64,000 bases of DNA from Treponema sp. GTDB lineage: Bacteria > Spirochaetota > Spirochaetia > Treponematales > Treponemataceae. Location of the stretch: the NCBI GenBank assembly GCA_017645785.1, contig JAGCNW010000008.1, positions 29,357-93,356 of the forward strand, written 5' to 3'. Position numbers and translations under genes: made by a program. Positions 1 through 8,411 of this stretch are shown in pieces; positions within the stretch are counted from its first letter, which is position 1, and every line of letters starts with the position of its first letter. The notes below the pieces were generated by a model, which searched no databases, was not told where the DNA came from, and saw only the letters and a list, made by a program, of their open reading frames with translations.

Positions 1-434
1 TCCAAGCCAAGCTCGCGGGCAAGAACCACGCGCTTAAAGCCTTCTTTTCCCAAAAGGTTCACGGCGGAGGCGGATTCAACGTTCATTTGAGTGGAAGCGT
101 GCAAGGCCAAATTTGGAAAGAATTCCTGGCACATGCGGATGACGCCAAAGTCTTGGACAATCAAGCCGTCCGGGCCCACGCGGTTTAGGTAGGCCAAAAA
201 GCGGTAGAGGCGCTCGGTTTCGCGCTCCTCGCAAACAGTATTTACGGTGACGTAAATTTTCTTTCCCTTTTTATGGAGGGAAGAGACGGCGCCCTCAAAT
301 TCTCTAAAAGAAAAATTTGAGCTTCTGAGGCGCGCGTTAAAAGTTTTTAGACCCAAATATACCGCGTCTGCGCCTTCGCCAATCGCCGCGTCAAGAGACT
401 CTACATTTCCGGCCGGAGCCAACAATTCTGCCAT
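1..434 (-). CDS. Peptidase U32 family protein (C-terminal part outside the window)
   Basis: The reverse strand reads from an ATG at 434 to the window edge with no stop, giving about 144 residues of the N-terminus. It opens MAELLAPAGNVESLDAAIGE and continues with GADAVYLGL and later VGPDGLIVQDFGV, LHASTQMNVE. This is the typical N-terminal half of U32 'collagenase-like' proteins (YegQ/RlhA/TrhP group), which act in RNA hydroxylation or are listed as peptidases. Which subgroup this one belongs to cannot be decided without the C-terminal half. The upstream side (435-581) is an A-tract-rich intergenic region shared with the divergent gene at 582. Confidence 0.85.
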   Translation of the reverse strand, partial: MAELLAPAGNVESLDAAIGEGADAVYLGLKTFNARLRSSNFSFREFEGAVSSLHKKGKKIYVTVNTVCEERETERLYRFLAYLNRVGPDGLIVQDFGVIRMCQEFFPNLALHASTQMNVESASAVNLLGKEGFKRVVLARELGL

Positions 435-451
435 AATTCGGAAGATTATAT

Positions 452-520
452 AAAAAAACAAAAAAAAATTCAACTTTTTTCAAAAAAAGGCCCAAAAAAG
501 ACCAAAAAAAGCAAAAAAAA
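452..520. other. Phased A-tracts, probably curved DNA
   Basis: Runs of six to eight A or T occur at about 452-458, 460-468, 475-480, 482-488, 494-499, 504-510 and 513-520, with centres roughly 9 to 13 bp apart. A-tracts in helical phase bend DNA. The stretch lies between two divergent genes, so it may be an upstream element for one or both promoters. No good -35/-10 pair was found for the gene at 582. Confidence 0.5.
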
Positions 521-581
521 TTGAATGATATATACGGACCGTTTTTTTGGCGGGCCATAATTTCACATTAAAGGAGCGAAA

Positions 582-1670
582 ATGAAAAGACACATTTTTA
601 AGAACCCGGAATTGGGGCCGGGGGAAATTTTAAAGTACCTCTTGCTTGCGGCGGCGATTGTGGCTGGAACCTTGTTCAGCGTCTTCCACTCGTCCTGCCA
701 ATTGACAAGCCAGGGCTTCCAAGCCTTGGGAGCGGAAGAAAGCCCCTGCATTCTCAACGCAAGCGTAATCGACTCAAGGACAATCAAGGTTGACTTTACA
801 AAAAAAGTCACGGCCCAAAGCGGCCTTGTCTCAAGGCTGGAAGACGGCCAAGAAGCATCCCTGGACGCGATCGGAGAAAATTCCATAAAGGCCAACGCAA
901 TCTCCTGCGGCGACGGAAAGTCTGTCATTTACAATCTTGAAGAAAGCGCGGGCCTTGGCGGCCGCTACCAGCTCTTTAGCCAAATAAAGGATTCGCGCGG
1001 CAACAGCCTTACGTTCGCGCTGCCCTTTGACGGCTACAACGAACGACTCCCCCTTTGCGCGCTTGTCGAAGTCCAGCCGGAAACAAGAAGCGCGACAAAA
1101 ACTTCCGCGGCCGAAAGCCCTTACGTAATTATCCAAGCGCTGCAAGACGGAAACCTTTTTGGCATTGAGCTTTATTGCGCGCAAAACGATGTCGTCTACA
1201 AGCTTCCGCCCGTTGAAGCCAAGGCCGGCGAAAAAATCGCCTTGCACTTAAAGCATACCGCGGACCCAAGCGCATGCGAAAGCGAAACCGGCTCCAAGCT
1301 GAACCTTGCAAAAACCGGCCGCGCCTCTCCGTCTTGGAGGGACTTGTATTTTGACATAGGGCCAAAAAGCATTTCCGCCACAAACGACGCGATTTTTTTG
1401 CGGGACAGGAACACTCAAAAAATTATGGACGCGCTCACCTACTACACAATAAAGAACGGAAAAAGCAGCTGGAAACTTTCTTCGGAAATTCAAATGGCGA
1501 TTGACAAAAAGGCTTGGCAGGGCCCAGCCACCATAGAGGGAGCGGTTCAAAAGGGCTCTTCAAAAGTAAAGCCGCTGATGCGCGTACAAGTTCCGATAGC
1601 GCAAAACTGGCGGCCCGCGTCAAAGGACGATTGGAAAATCTCGGACAAAAACGTTTACACAGGAAAGTGA
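582..1670 (+). CDS. Secreted or lipid-anchored protein with Ig-like and lamin-tail-like regions
   Basis: 362 residues, ATG preceded by AAAGGAG. An N-terminal hydrophobic helix (about 17-36) is followed by HSSC at 36-39, which could serve as a relaxed spirochaetal lipobox, so the protein is probably exported and lipidated. Residues about 55-150 (ILNASVIDSRTIKVDFTKKV) resemble the Ig-like domain of bacterial surface proteins. Residues about 180-300 (FGIELYCAQNDVVYKL, AIFLRDRN) resemble a lamin-tail beta fold. Both domain assignments are by eye. It appears monocistronic, with convergent transcription from the next gene. The function is unknown; a Treponema-type surface protein is the most likely reading. 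Confidence 0.7.
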   Translation: MKRHIFKNPELGPGEILKYLLLAAAIVAGTLFSVFHSSCQLTSQGFQALGAEESPCILNASVIDSRTIKVDFTKKVTAQSGLVSRLEDGQEASLDAIGENSIKANAISCGDGKSVIYNLEESAGLGGRYQLFSQIKDSRGNSLTFALPFDGYNERLPLCALVEVQPETRSATKTSAAESPYVIIQALQDGNLFGIELYCAQNDVVYKLPPVEAKAGEKIALHLKHTADPSACESETGSKLNLAKTGRASPSWRDLYFDIGPKSISATNDAIFLRDRNTQKIMDALTYYTIKNGKSSWKLSSEIQMAIDKKAWQGPATIEGAVQKGSSKVKPLMRVQVPIAQNWRPASKDDWKISDKNVYTGK

Positions 1671-1683
1671 CAAAATCGCGGGC

Positions 1684-1735
1684 AAAAAAAAAAGCCGCGC
1701 GGACCAAATCACACACATTAGGCCCGCGCGGCTTT
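1684..1735 (-). terminator. Rho-independent terminator of the DUF2259 gene
   Basis: A perfect 12-bp inverted repeat (1691-1702 with 1724-1735, GC-rich core GCCGCGCGG) is flanked by an A-run at 1684-1693, which reads as a T-run on the minus strand. It therefore suits transcripts arriving from the gene at 1818-2510. The plus side has only three Ts, so termination of the 582-1670 gene would be weaker. Confidence 0.75.
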
Positions 1736-1817
1736 AGGTTGGCAACGCCAACTTAACACAGGAGGTTTTTTGAAGAAAAGCGGCTGTTGAAAGCGCCGTT
1801 TTTCCAACCACTTTTTT

Positions 1818-2510
1818 TTATAATTTAACTGTTTCGACCATATACCGGATGGAGGTGCCGGCAGGTTCTTCGACAGTTTTTTCCACCACAAACACAAGGC
1901 CGCTTTTTGCCTTGTCCCTAAAAATGCGGACAATCTTGTAAGCGCTCACGCCCTTTCTCTTGATGTCGGGCGATCCGACCTTGTAAGACTTTACAAGAGC
2001 GCCGTCATTGTCACAAACGTCAAGATTGATGAAGAAGCTTGAGCGCAAGTCCTTTCCGCGTCCGTAAAGGGTCGGAACCAAGCGGACCTTGTAAGTCAAG
2101 CGTTCGCTTCCGTCTTCGCCATAGTTCTTGAATTCAATCAAGTCCTCGCCTTTTTTCTTTTCGCTTTCCAAAACGTAAAGAACGTCGTCAACGGCTGACG
2201 GAGCGCAATTAAATTTCTTTATGTCAAGAAAATGCTTGGCGAGCAAGTCTTCGTAGACTTGGCTTCCGCTTCTCATTGAATTCGGTTCCAAATTTTTGTA
2301 AACGCCGCCGGGAACATATTCGTTCTTCTCAACGTCAATCGTATAGATTTCGGCGTATGGCTGGAATTTTACATCGGTCTTTCCGAACTGGCCAAAAATA
2401 TAAATTCTTCCGTCGCTTGAGAATCCGATGTCTTTGAATGCAGCGGCATCGCCGGCAAAGCAAAGGCTGGCGGAGGCGAGAATAAAACCTGCAATCAACG
2501 CTATTTTCAT
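1818..2510 (-). CDS. Secreted DUF2259-type protein
   Basis: 230 residues from the ATG at 2510, which has GGAAGGG just upstream. The frame stays open further upstream, but this start gives a clean signal peptide (MKIALIAGFILASASLCFAG, cleavage near residue 19-20). The mature part starts FKDIGFSSDGRIYIFGQFGK and continues with AEIYTIDVEKNEYVPGGVYK. I recognise this as the DUF2259 predicted secreted family found in Treponema and relatives; its function is unknown. It is divergent from the membrane protein at 2590 with only about 80 bp between them. A strong terminator follows it. Confidence 0.75.
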   Translation of the reverse strand: MKIALIAGFILASASLCFAGDAAAFKDIGFSSDGRIYIFGQFGKTDVKFQPYAEIYTIDVEKNEYVPGGVYKNLEPNSMRSGSQVYEDLLAKHFLDIKKFNCAPSAVDDVLYVLESEKKKGEDLIEFKNYGEDGSERLTYKVRLVPTLYGRGKDLRSSFFINLDVCDNDGALVKSYKVGSPDIKRKGVSAYKIVRIFRDKAKSGLVFVVEKTVEEPAGTSIRYMVETVKL

Positions 2511-2553
2511 GTTTCCCTTCCTTACAGTAATTATCGGCATAAAAAAAATCATC

Positions 2554-2582
2554 TTGAGCAAAAAAAGACAAAAATATATAAT
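2554..2582 (+). promoter_or_regulatory. Sigma-70-type promoter for the membrane protein gene
   Basis: TTGAGC (2554-2559), a 17-bp spacer and TATAAT (2577-2582). Transcription should begin about 7 nt later, at or next to the ATG at 2590, which makes the mRNA leaderless and argues against the ATG at 2581 that overlaps the -10 box. Confidence 0.65.
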
Positions 2583-2589
2583 GAAACAA

Positions 2590-3405
2590 ATGACCTTAAA
2601 AACCAGAAACCGATACACACTGACATTTTCCACTTTCTTTTTGTTTTTTTCGCTTTTTACGTGCGCATACTTTGTATATAGAATGAATTCTGTCATAAAG
2701 GGCGAAAGTTTCCTTAATTACGGCGTTTTACTAAAAGACGCCAGCCTTTTTTCGCCCTGCTACCTGGCCGTCGCGCTTTCATGCCTTTTTATGGCCCTTT
2801 ACATACCGGCCATTTCCTTTTACATCTACGCGCGCTTTGAAAAAACCCCTTCCAGCGAAGTCGCCTATTTGATTTTGTTTTTGCTGGGCTGCCTGCCGGA
2901 ATTCGCCCGCCTTTTCATCCCATTGGAGACGGTTCAAAAGAATTTGCCCAGCTTTTTGGTAATCGCCGGCCGCGCGCTTTTTTGGGGAAGAACTCTCTCG
3001 GTCGTAAGCCTTTTCGCGGCCTCGATTTTCTCCTCAAAAAGCAAGGGCCTTGAAACGGAACAAAACATCATAGTGCTTTTGGTCTTTTCGCTCGCCTTGG
3101 CCAACATCGTTCCCGTGAACACGACGAAAATAACGCCGTCTTTTTCTATAGAAATAGGCTGGAACAACTTTGTCCAACTCACCTACGCCGTCGCGATAAT
3201 TTTGACCGCGGCCTCTTACGCCGTAAACGCGGCGCTCAACGAAAACTCCCTTTACATTCGCATGGGCATTGGAATTTTTTGCATTGAATTTGGCTGCTTT
3301 ATTTTGAACACAAGCGCGGTTCTAGCCTTTTCGGCCGTCGGAGCGATATTGCTTATAGTAGGAACGATGAGGGCCCTGTCCGCCCTGCACAAGCTTTACA
3401 CCTAA
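2590..3405 (+). CDS. Polytopic membrane protein of unknown function
   Basis: About 271 residues from the ATG at 2590 (MTLKTRNRYTLTFSTFFLFF); an ATG at 2581 is possible, but it overlaps the -10 box. The protein has about seven or eight hydrophobic helices with short loops, which fits an inner-membrane protein. I see no recognisable catalytic or transport motif. There is no Shine-Dalgarno sequence, in keeping with a leaderless message. Its stop overlaps the stop of the convergent lipid-kinase-like gene by a few bases (3402-3405). The layout resembles uncharacterised seven-TM proteins of spirochaetes, but I do not assign a family. Confidence 0.65.
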   Translation: MTLKTRNRYTLTFSTFFLFFSLFTCAYFVYRMNSVIKGESFLNYGVLLKDASLFSPCYLAVALSCLFMALYIPAISFYIYARFEKTPSSEVAYLILFLLGCLPEFARLFIPLETVQKNLPSFLVIAGRALFWGRTLSVVSLFAASIFSSKSKGLETEQNIIVLLVFSLALANIVPVNTTKITPSFSIEIGWNNFVQLTYAVAIILTAASYAVNAALNENSLYIRMGIGIFCIEFGCFILNTSAVLAFSAVGAILLIVGTMRALSALHKLYT

Positions 3406-4016
3406 AGATATTGGGCCATTTTTCCCAACAGCAAGGGAATCAAGATATTGTCAAAGTCCTTTAGGGGAAGAACTTCTATAAACATTCCGCAAAAAGCGAT
3501 GGCAAGCGCCGCGTCGGTTCTTTGCAAGACGCAAAAGCTAGAGACAAATATCGCGACAAAGCACATAAGGCTTCCGGCGCAAGTTTTTCCGCCGGTATGG
3601 GGAATGTGAAGGTTTCCTAAAAATTTTCCGGCAAGGCTCGCCAGACCGTCGCCAAAGGCAAGCGCCAAGATTCCGACCGCCGCCGCCTTTTGCGGACAAA
3701 GAAGAGTGCAAAAAAGAATTCCCAAAACAAGGGTCAAAGGACCCAACACAAATTTTCCCCTATCGCGCTCGCGGGCGGCCATGTCGGTTATGTCAGAAAC
3801 CAAAGGAACTTTTTTTCCATGCAAGGACAAGGCCTGCGTCAAAGTGTAAAAGACCGCCGCGAAAATCAAAAGGCCGATTGTCGTTTTGTAGGCGAACTTT
3901 AAAAGCAAGGGAACAAAGCAAGAGCACAAGTGGATGGACTTTCTAAAAATTTCTTTGTATAGAACTATAAGGCGGCGTTTCCACAGAATGCCGACATAAG
4001 GACAGTATATTTTCAC
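3402..4016 (-). CDS. Diacylglycerol/polyprenol kinase family membrane protein (CTP-dependent type)
   Basis: About 204 residues with six or so membrane helices. Motifs RKSIHLCSCFVPLL near the N-terminus, GPLTLVLGI, and FGDGLASLAGK followed by HTGGKTCAGSLMCF match the dolichol kinase/phytol kinase/Dgk1 family, which phosphorylates lipid alcohols or diacylglycerol with CTP. Here it would act in the cytoplasmic membrane in lipid recycling. The GTG start at 4016 overlaps the stop of the upstream flcA-like gene (GTGA), so the two are translationally coupled. A more internal start, before LYKEIFRKS, is also possible. The substrate cannot be deduced. Confidence 0.75.
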   Translation of the reverse strand: MKIYCPYVGILWKRRLIVLYKEIFRKSIHLCSCFVPLLLKFAYKTTIGLLIFAAVFYTLTQALSLHGKKVPLVSDITDMAARERDRGKFVLGPLTLVLGILFCTLLCPQKAAAVGILALAFGDGLASLAGKFLGNLHIPHTGGKTCAGSLMCFVAIFVSSFCVLQRTDAALAIAFCGMFIEVLPLKDFDNILIPLLLGKMAQYL

Positions 4017-7000
4017 TGTTCAAGGCCCTTTTCGCCGTCAAGGACGCGCGGAATGTCTGTGTAGATTTCCGGCTCGAATTTCGGGAAGGGGTGCGTAGCG
4101 TAGCGCAAGTTCATCTCCGCCAAGTTGCTTCCCGGCAAGCGGACCATAGTCTCTTGATTTCTTGTCAAAGCGTCGTAGTAGCGGATTGAGTCTTGGAAGT
4201 TGACCAAAGAAGCGGCGTTCTTTGAGCTTGAGCCGCTTTGCCGCGCGATGCGGAAAAGGCTTACGCCCAAGTTGTTGGCGGCCTTCATGTAAATTTCAAC
4301 CATGTCGCCCGCGCGCTCGTCGGTTTGCGGAGAAACGATTCCGAACTTTTCGCGAACCAAGTCAAGGTGGTCAAGCAAGCGCTTGTAATAGCCTTGCGCG
4401 GCGTAATTGTCGTCCTTTAGAGAAAGGGTGTTGCCCAAGGCCAACATCATGTGCGAATCGTCGGGAACTTGCTGGCTTGTCTTGATAAAGTTTCCAAGCG
4501 CGTTTTGGTAATCCTCGCCTTGGTAGTCTATGTAGCCTACCCTGTAGCGAATTGACGGCGTGTCGTTTTTGTTGTCGATTGACTTTTGGTAATTCATGCG
4601 GGCCGCGTCCAAGTCGCCTGAAATAAAGTATTCCAAATCGCCCATGTCTGAATACATCACGCCGACATTCTTGTCAGAGTCAAAATTGCTCGAGCGATTT
4701 TTTCTTTCGAACAAGCCCAAGCCCTTTGTAAATTCTTCGCGGGCCAAAATATACTCGCGGTCATACAAGTATTGCTCGCCCAAGAGCCTGTAATTGTTCA
4801 ACTGGTTGTAAATAGCCTTTTTGCGCAAGTTGGTGGCCTTGTCAAACAGTTCTTCCGTGTGCTTCAAAGACTGCATCGCCTTAATGTGGTCCCCTACTTG
4901 AACCAAGTATCTGGCCAAATTGTAGTTGGCGACAGGATCTTCGGGAGCGGCTTTTACCGCAAAGAGAATCATGTCGCGCACGTCCTCGATTTTTCCACGC
5001 AGGAATTCTTGGTCAAGCGGAAGCTCGCCGCGCTGCTTGTCCATAAGATAGCCGCTCAACTCCGTCCAATCCGCCGCTGACAAAGACTTTTCGCCTTGGC
5101 CGTAGAAGAATTCCTTTAGCTCCAAAACGTTCCTCAACTGGTCGGTGCGAATGTTGTAGCGCAAGAAGCGGCTCTGGTAGAGATTGGGATTCTTAGTTCC
5201 GTAAAGCTGCTGGAGCTTTGAATAAGTTTCATAGGCGTCCTCGAACTTGGCGGGATCCTTTTCGGTGGCCCATTCAAGGTAAGTGTCGCCCAAGGCCAAA
5301 ATTCCGTCGGGGTCGTTGACGTGGTTGTCCAAAACTTCGCGCTTGAGAATTTCTTCGGCAAGCTCGTAGTTGGCCAAGTCCTCAACTTCCATCTGGGCGT
5401 ACTCAAGGCCGGCCTGCTTGTCGTGGTCAAAGCGCTTCAGAATGTTGCTGTAAAAGAGTTCCGCCAAGTCGTACTGCTTTTTGGCCCTGTAAGCCCTGGC
5501 GTATTTAAAGAACCATTTTTTCTTTGACTTGTATTTAAGCGCTTCGTTGAACTTGTTCTTTGAAAGCGGGAATTCGTCATGCTCAATCAGCGTGTAGCCT
5601 TCTTTGTAAAGCTTTTCGGCTGTCAGAGGAGTTATGACGTAGCGGTGGCCCAAGAAGCCGACGCAGAACAAAATCATCGCCGCAAGAACGCCGATTATAA
5701 TCGCCGGAAGGATTCTGCTCTTTAACTGGTAGGCAAAAGAAGCCTTGTAGGCCTCGTATTCTTCGGCGCTTCGGCGCTCGTAGTCGCGCGGAACAGGCAG
5801 GCTTATGTCAAGCATCTTTTCCAAATGGTTGGCAAGCTGTCTGGCCGTGACTTTCTTTAAGATTTTTTCGATTACTTCAAAAACGACTTCGTCAGTGAAT
5901 TCGTTTTTGGCGATCATGTCCTCAACGGCAATGCGCACGTTAAGAGGATAGTCGCGCAAGTTCTTCTTGAACCTGGCGTATTCTTCTTCGGTAAGTGAAG
6001 TCCGCTGCTTTCCGTCGCCTGTCACGGCTCCGCTAAAGTCAACCTGGTCTACGCCGCCCTTCTTTCCTTGGTTGGCGTAAGGATCGGCGCCCTCCTCCGA
6101 GAAGCCCGGAATGCTAAAGTCATCGCCGCTTCCTTCCAAAGCAAAGTCGTCGCCCGCCTTGGAAAGCTGGCTGTCCGTGTCCTGAATGTTAAAGTCGCCA
6201 AGAGCGCTCGCGGTGGCCTCATCGGTCTCGCCCAAAGTTTCGCCAGGCAGGGCTCCCTCTTCTTGGGGAGCGGAATCTTCGCCGCCGAATGAATCAGGCA
6301 TGTCAAAGGAGCCAAGGTCCATTCCGTCAGTGTTGAATATGTCGGCGTCGCCGGCTGGCGCTTCGACAGCGTCGGCCGAAATTTCCTGGCCGCCTTCCGC
6401 TCCGCCCAAATCCATGTCCATGTCGGGCATGTCAAACGACATCTCACCGGCGGGCGCTTCTTCGGCAGGAGATTCGGTTGCGGGAGCGTCCTCGCCCGCG
6501 CTTTCTTCAGCCGGAGCTTCTTCTTGAATCGCTTCTTCAGCAGGAGATTCTGCGGCCGGCTCTTCGCCAAAGGAGCCGATGTCGCCAAGGTCTCCAAGAT
6601 CTCCCATGTCGCCCATGTCCGGCATGTCAAAGGACATTTCGCCAGCGGGCGCTTCTTCGGCCGGCGCTTCTTCAACGGAACCGCCGTTGTCCAAGGCCGA
6701 AACCTCGGCCGGAACTTCGCTGATCTCGCTGGGCAAATCCATGTTAAGGTCTATGGCGCCGCCGCCGTCGAATTCCTTGTCGCTTTGCGCAAAGGGGTCT
6801 TCAAAATCGGCGGCCATGTCTTCGACAGACTCTGCGGGCGCCGCTTCTTCAACAGGCGCTTCGGGAGCCGCGGCCGCTTCTTCGACAGGCGTTTCGGCGG
6901 GCGCGTCTTCAAAGGCGGGAATGTCGCCCAAATCAAAGTCCATCGCGCCAAAGTCCGCGTCCGTTCCATCGGCGGCCGGAGCTTCAAAAGAATCCGGCGC

Positions 7001-8191
7001 GGCCTCGGTCGGCGTCTCGTCAAAAGAAATGTCCTCAAGACCAAAATCGTCCGCGGCGGGAGTTTCCTCCACGGAAATCTCTTCAGCGGGAGTTTCTTGG
7101 GCCGGAACTTCGTCCATAGCCGGAATGTCGTCAATGTTCAATCCGGCCGCCGAAGCGCCGCCGGAAGATTCTTCGTAGGGAGAGGCCGCGTAATACGGCG
7201 GATTTTCTTTTGTCGCGGCAGAATCGTCGGTAAAAAGATCCGGCTTAAGGATTGCCTGGTCGTCTTCTGGAGGAAGGGGCTTGAAGGCCGGCTTTTTGGG
7301 CTCATCCTTGGTCGAAACCATTTCAAAGTCTTCAACGTCATCGCCAAAAAGCGCGGAAGTGTCAATGTCAGCGCCAGCCGCGGAGCCGTCCTTTTGGGGA
7401 GCGGAATAATCCTCGACTTGCAAATCGTCAAGGCCGCCAAAATCAATTTCTTGGGGAGCGGCCGCTTCCGGCTCGGGAGCGCTTGGCGGCGGCTCGTCTT
7501 TTTTGGGAGACAGTATGGCGTCCAAATCCGGAACGCTCGAAGCGGCGGAACTGGGAGTTTCTTTGGGTTTATTGGGATTTAAAATCGCGTCTAATTCAGG
7601 AATTCCTGTAAGGCCGCCGCCGCTTGGCGAAGGGGCCGCTGGAGCTTTTCCCGGTCCGCCCATAAGGGCTTCGATGTCGGGCTTTTTTTCGTCCGCGGAA
7701 GAGCTTTCCAAAATTCCGTCGTCGTCAAAGCCAAAGCCTGAATAGCCGGAACCGCTTATGCCCTTTGGCTTTGGCGGAGGCTCCGGTTCCGCTTTAGGCG
7801 CGGGCTCAGGCTTTGCCGCCTTGCCCTTTCCTTTGCCTTTGCTCTTGCTTTTGCTTGAGGACGCCGAAGAATCGTCGCCAAAGGCGCTTAAGTCGGGAGC
7901 GCCGCCGCCCGCCGAGATTCCGCTCAAAAGGTCGTCAACGCTAACGTCAGACGTTTCTGTCGCCGCGGCAGCCGCCTCCTCTTCCGGAGGAGTTTCGGGC
8001 TCTTCCGGCTCCGGCGGCTTCGGCTTTTCGGGCATTCCAAGAACAAAGTCCTGGCTGTCGTCAATGTCTTCTATCGTGTCGGGAATTAAAACAGGAATGG
8101 CTTTTTCGCCACGCTCGGCGCGAAGCTTTATTTCGTTTCCTAGTTTGAGAACGGTCTCGCTTAATTTTTTTAATTGGCTATAGCCAGGCAT
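4013..8191 (-). CDS. flcA: Very large TPR protein, probable periplasmic flagellar collar protein FlcA
   Basis: 1392 residues. Residues 1-55 form a conserved-looking head (SQLKKLSETVLKLGNEIKL). Residues about 60-740 are low-complexity, rich in Ala, Glu, Pro and Asp, with repeated EEAPAGEMSFDMPDM units. A folded segment (LTEEEYARFKKNLRDYPLNV) precedes one membrane helix at about 826-848 (PAIIIGVLAAMILFCVGFL). The remaining 540 residues are TPR-like helical repeats (YKEGYTLIEHDEFPLSKNKF, KKWFFKYARAYRAKKQYD). This order of head, linker, helix and TPR resembles Borrelia BB0326 (FlcA), needed for the periplasmic flagellar collar and stator assembly; the match is from memory, not alignment. Expected length in relatives is shorter, and the acidic linker accounts for the difference. 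It has a strong promoter at 8235-8263. Confidence 0.6.
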   Translation of the reverse strand: MPGYSQLKKLSETVLKLGNEIKLRAERGEKAIPVLIPDTIEDIDDSQDFVLGMPEKPKPPEPEEPETPPEEEAAAAATETSDVSVDDLLSGISAGGGAPDLSAFGDDSSASSSKSKSKGKGKGKAAKPEPAPKAEPEPPPKPKGISGSGYSGFGFDDDGILESSSADEKKPDIEALMGGPGKAPAAPSPSGGGLTGIPELDAILNPNKPKETPSSAASSVPDLDAILSPKKDEPPPSAPEPEAAAPQEIDFGGLDDLQVEDYSAPQKDGSAAGADIDTSALFGDDVEDFEMVSTKDEPKKPAFKPLPPEDDQAILKPDLFTDDSAATKENPPYYAASPYEESSGGASAAGLNIDDIPAMDEVPAQETPAEEISVEETPAADDFGLEDISFDETPTEAAPDSFEAPAADGTDADFGAMDFDLGDIPAFEDAPAETPVEEAAAAPEAPVEEAAPAESVEDMAADFEDPFAQSDKEFDGGGAIDLNMDLPSEISEVPAEVSALDNGGSVEEAPAEEAPAGEMSFDMPDMGDMGDLGDLGDIGSFGEEPAAESPAEEAIQEEAPAEESAGEDAPATESPAEEAPAGEMSFDMPDMDMDLGGAEGGQEISADAVEAPAGDADIFNTDGMDLGSFDMPDSFGGEDSAPQEEGALPGETLGETDEATASALGDFNIQDTDSQLSKAGDDFALEGSGDDFSIPGFSEEGADPYANQGKKGGVDQVDFSGAVTGDGKQRTSLTEEEYARFKKNLRDYPLNVRIAVEDMIAKNEFTDEVVFEVIEKILKKVTARQLANHLEKMLDISLPVPRDYERRSAEEYEAYKASFAYQLKSRILPAIIIGVLAAMILFCVGFLGHRYVITPLTAEKLYKEGYTLIEHDEFPLSKNKFNEALKYKSKKKWFFKYARAYRAKKQYDLAELFYSNILKRFDHDKQAGLEYAQMEVEDLANYELAEEILKREVLDNHVNDPDGILALGDTYLEWATEKDPAKFEDAYETYSKLQQLYGTKNPNLYQSRFLRYNIRTDQLRNVLELKEFFYGQGEKSLSAADWTELSGYLMDKQRGELPLDQEFLRGKIEDVRDMILFAVKAAPEDPVANYNLARYLVQVGDHIKAMQSLKHTEELFDKATNLRKKAIYNQLNNYRLLGEQYLYDREYILAREEFTKGLGLFERKNRSSNFDSDKNVGVMYSDMGDLEYFISGDLDAARMNYQKSIDNKNDTPSIRYRVGYIDYQGEDYQNALGNFIKTSQQVPDDSHMMLALGNTLSLKDDNYAAQGYYKRLLDHLDLVREKFGIVSPQTDERAGDMVEIYMKAANNLGVSLFRIARQSGSSSKNAASLVNFQDSIRYYDALTRNQETMVRLPGSNLAEMNLRYATHPFPKFEPEIYTDIPRVLDGEKGLEQ

Positions 8192-8234
8192 ACCCTAAAA
8201 TTTCCCCACGCCGGAATATAAAATTCCATTTACC

Positions 8235-8263
8235 ATTATATACTAAATTTTCGGTTTTTACAA
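8235..8263 (-). promoter_or_regulatory. Promoter of the flcA-like gene
   Basis: On the minus strand TTGTAA (8258-8263), a 17-bp spacer and a perfect TATAAT (8235-8240). The start would be near 8228, leaving a leader of about 37 nt before the ATG at 8191. Confidence 0.7.
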
Positions 8264-8411
8264 TAGAAATCTTAAAAAAAATGCGCAAAAAGCCGGCCGC
8301 CCCCTTTTTGCGCGCAAAGCAAGGAGCGGGCCTCTTGCAAAAAAAATTTGGCTGGCGTACACTAGCAAAAGGCCTTGACAAAGGCAAATTTCAAAAGCAG
8401 GAAGGAACAAT

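Noticed and set aside
6524..7582. 352-residue open frame antisense to the flcA-like gene
   Set aside because: It mirrors the low-complexity Ala/Glu/Pro coding of the real gene, is rich in Arg and Gly without domains, and has no ribosome binding site.
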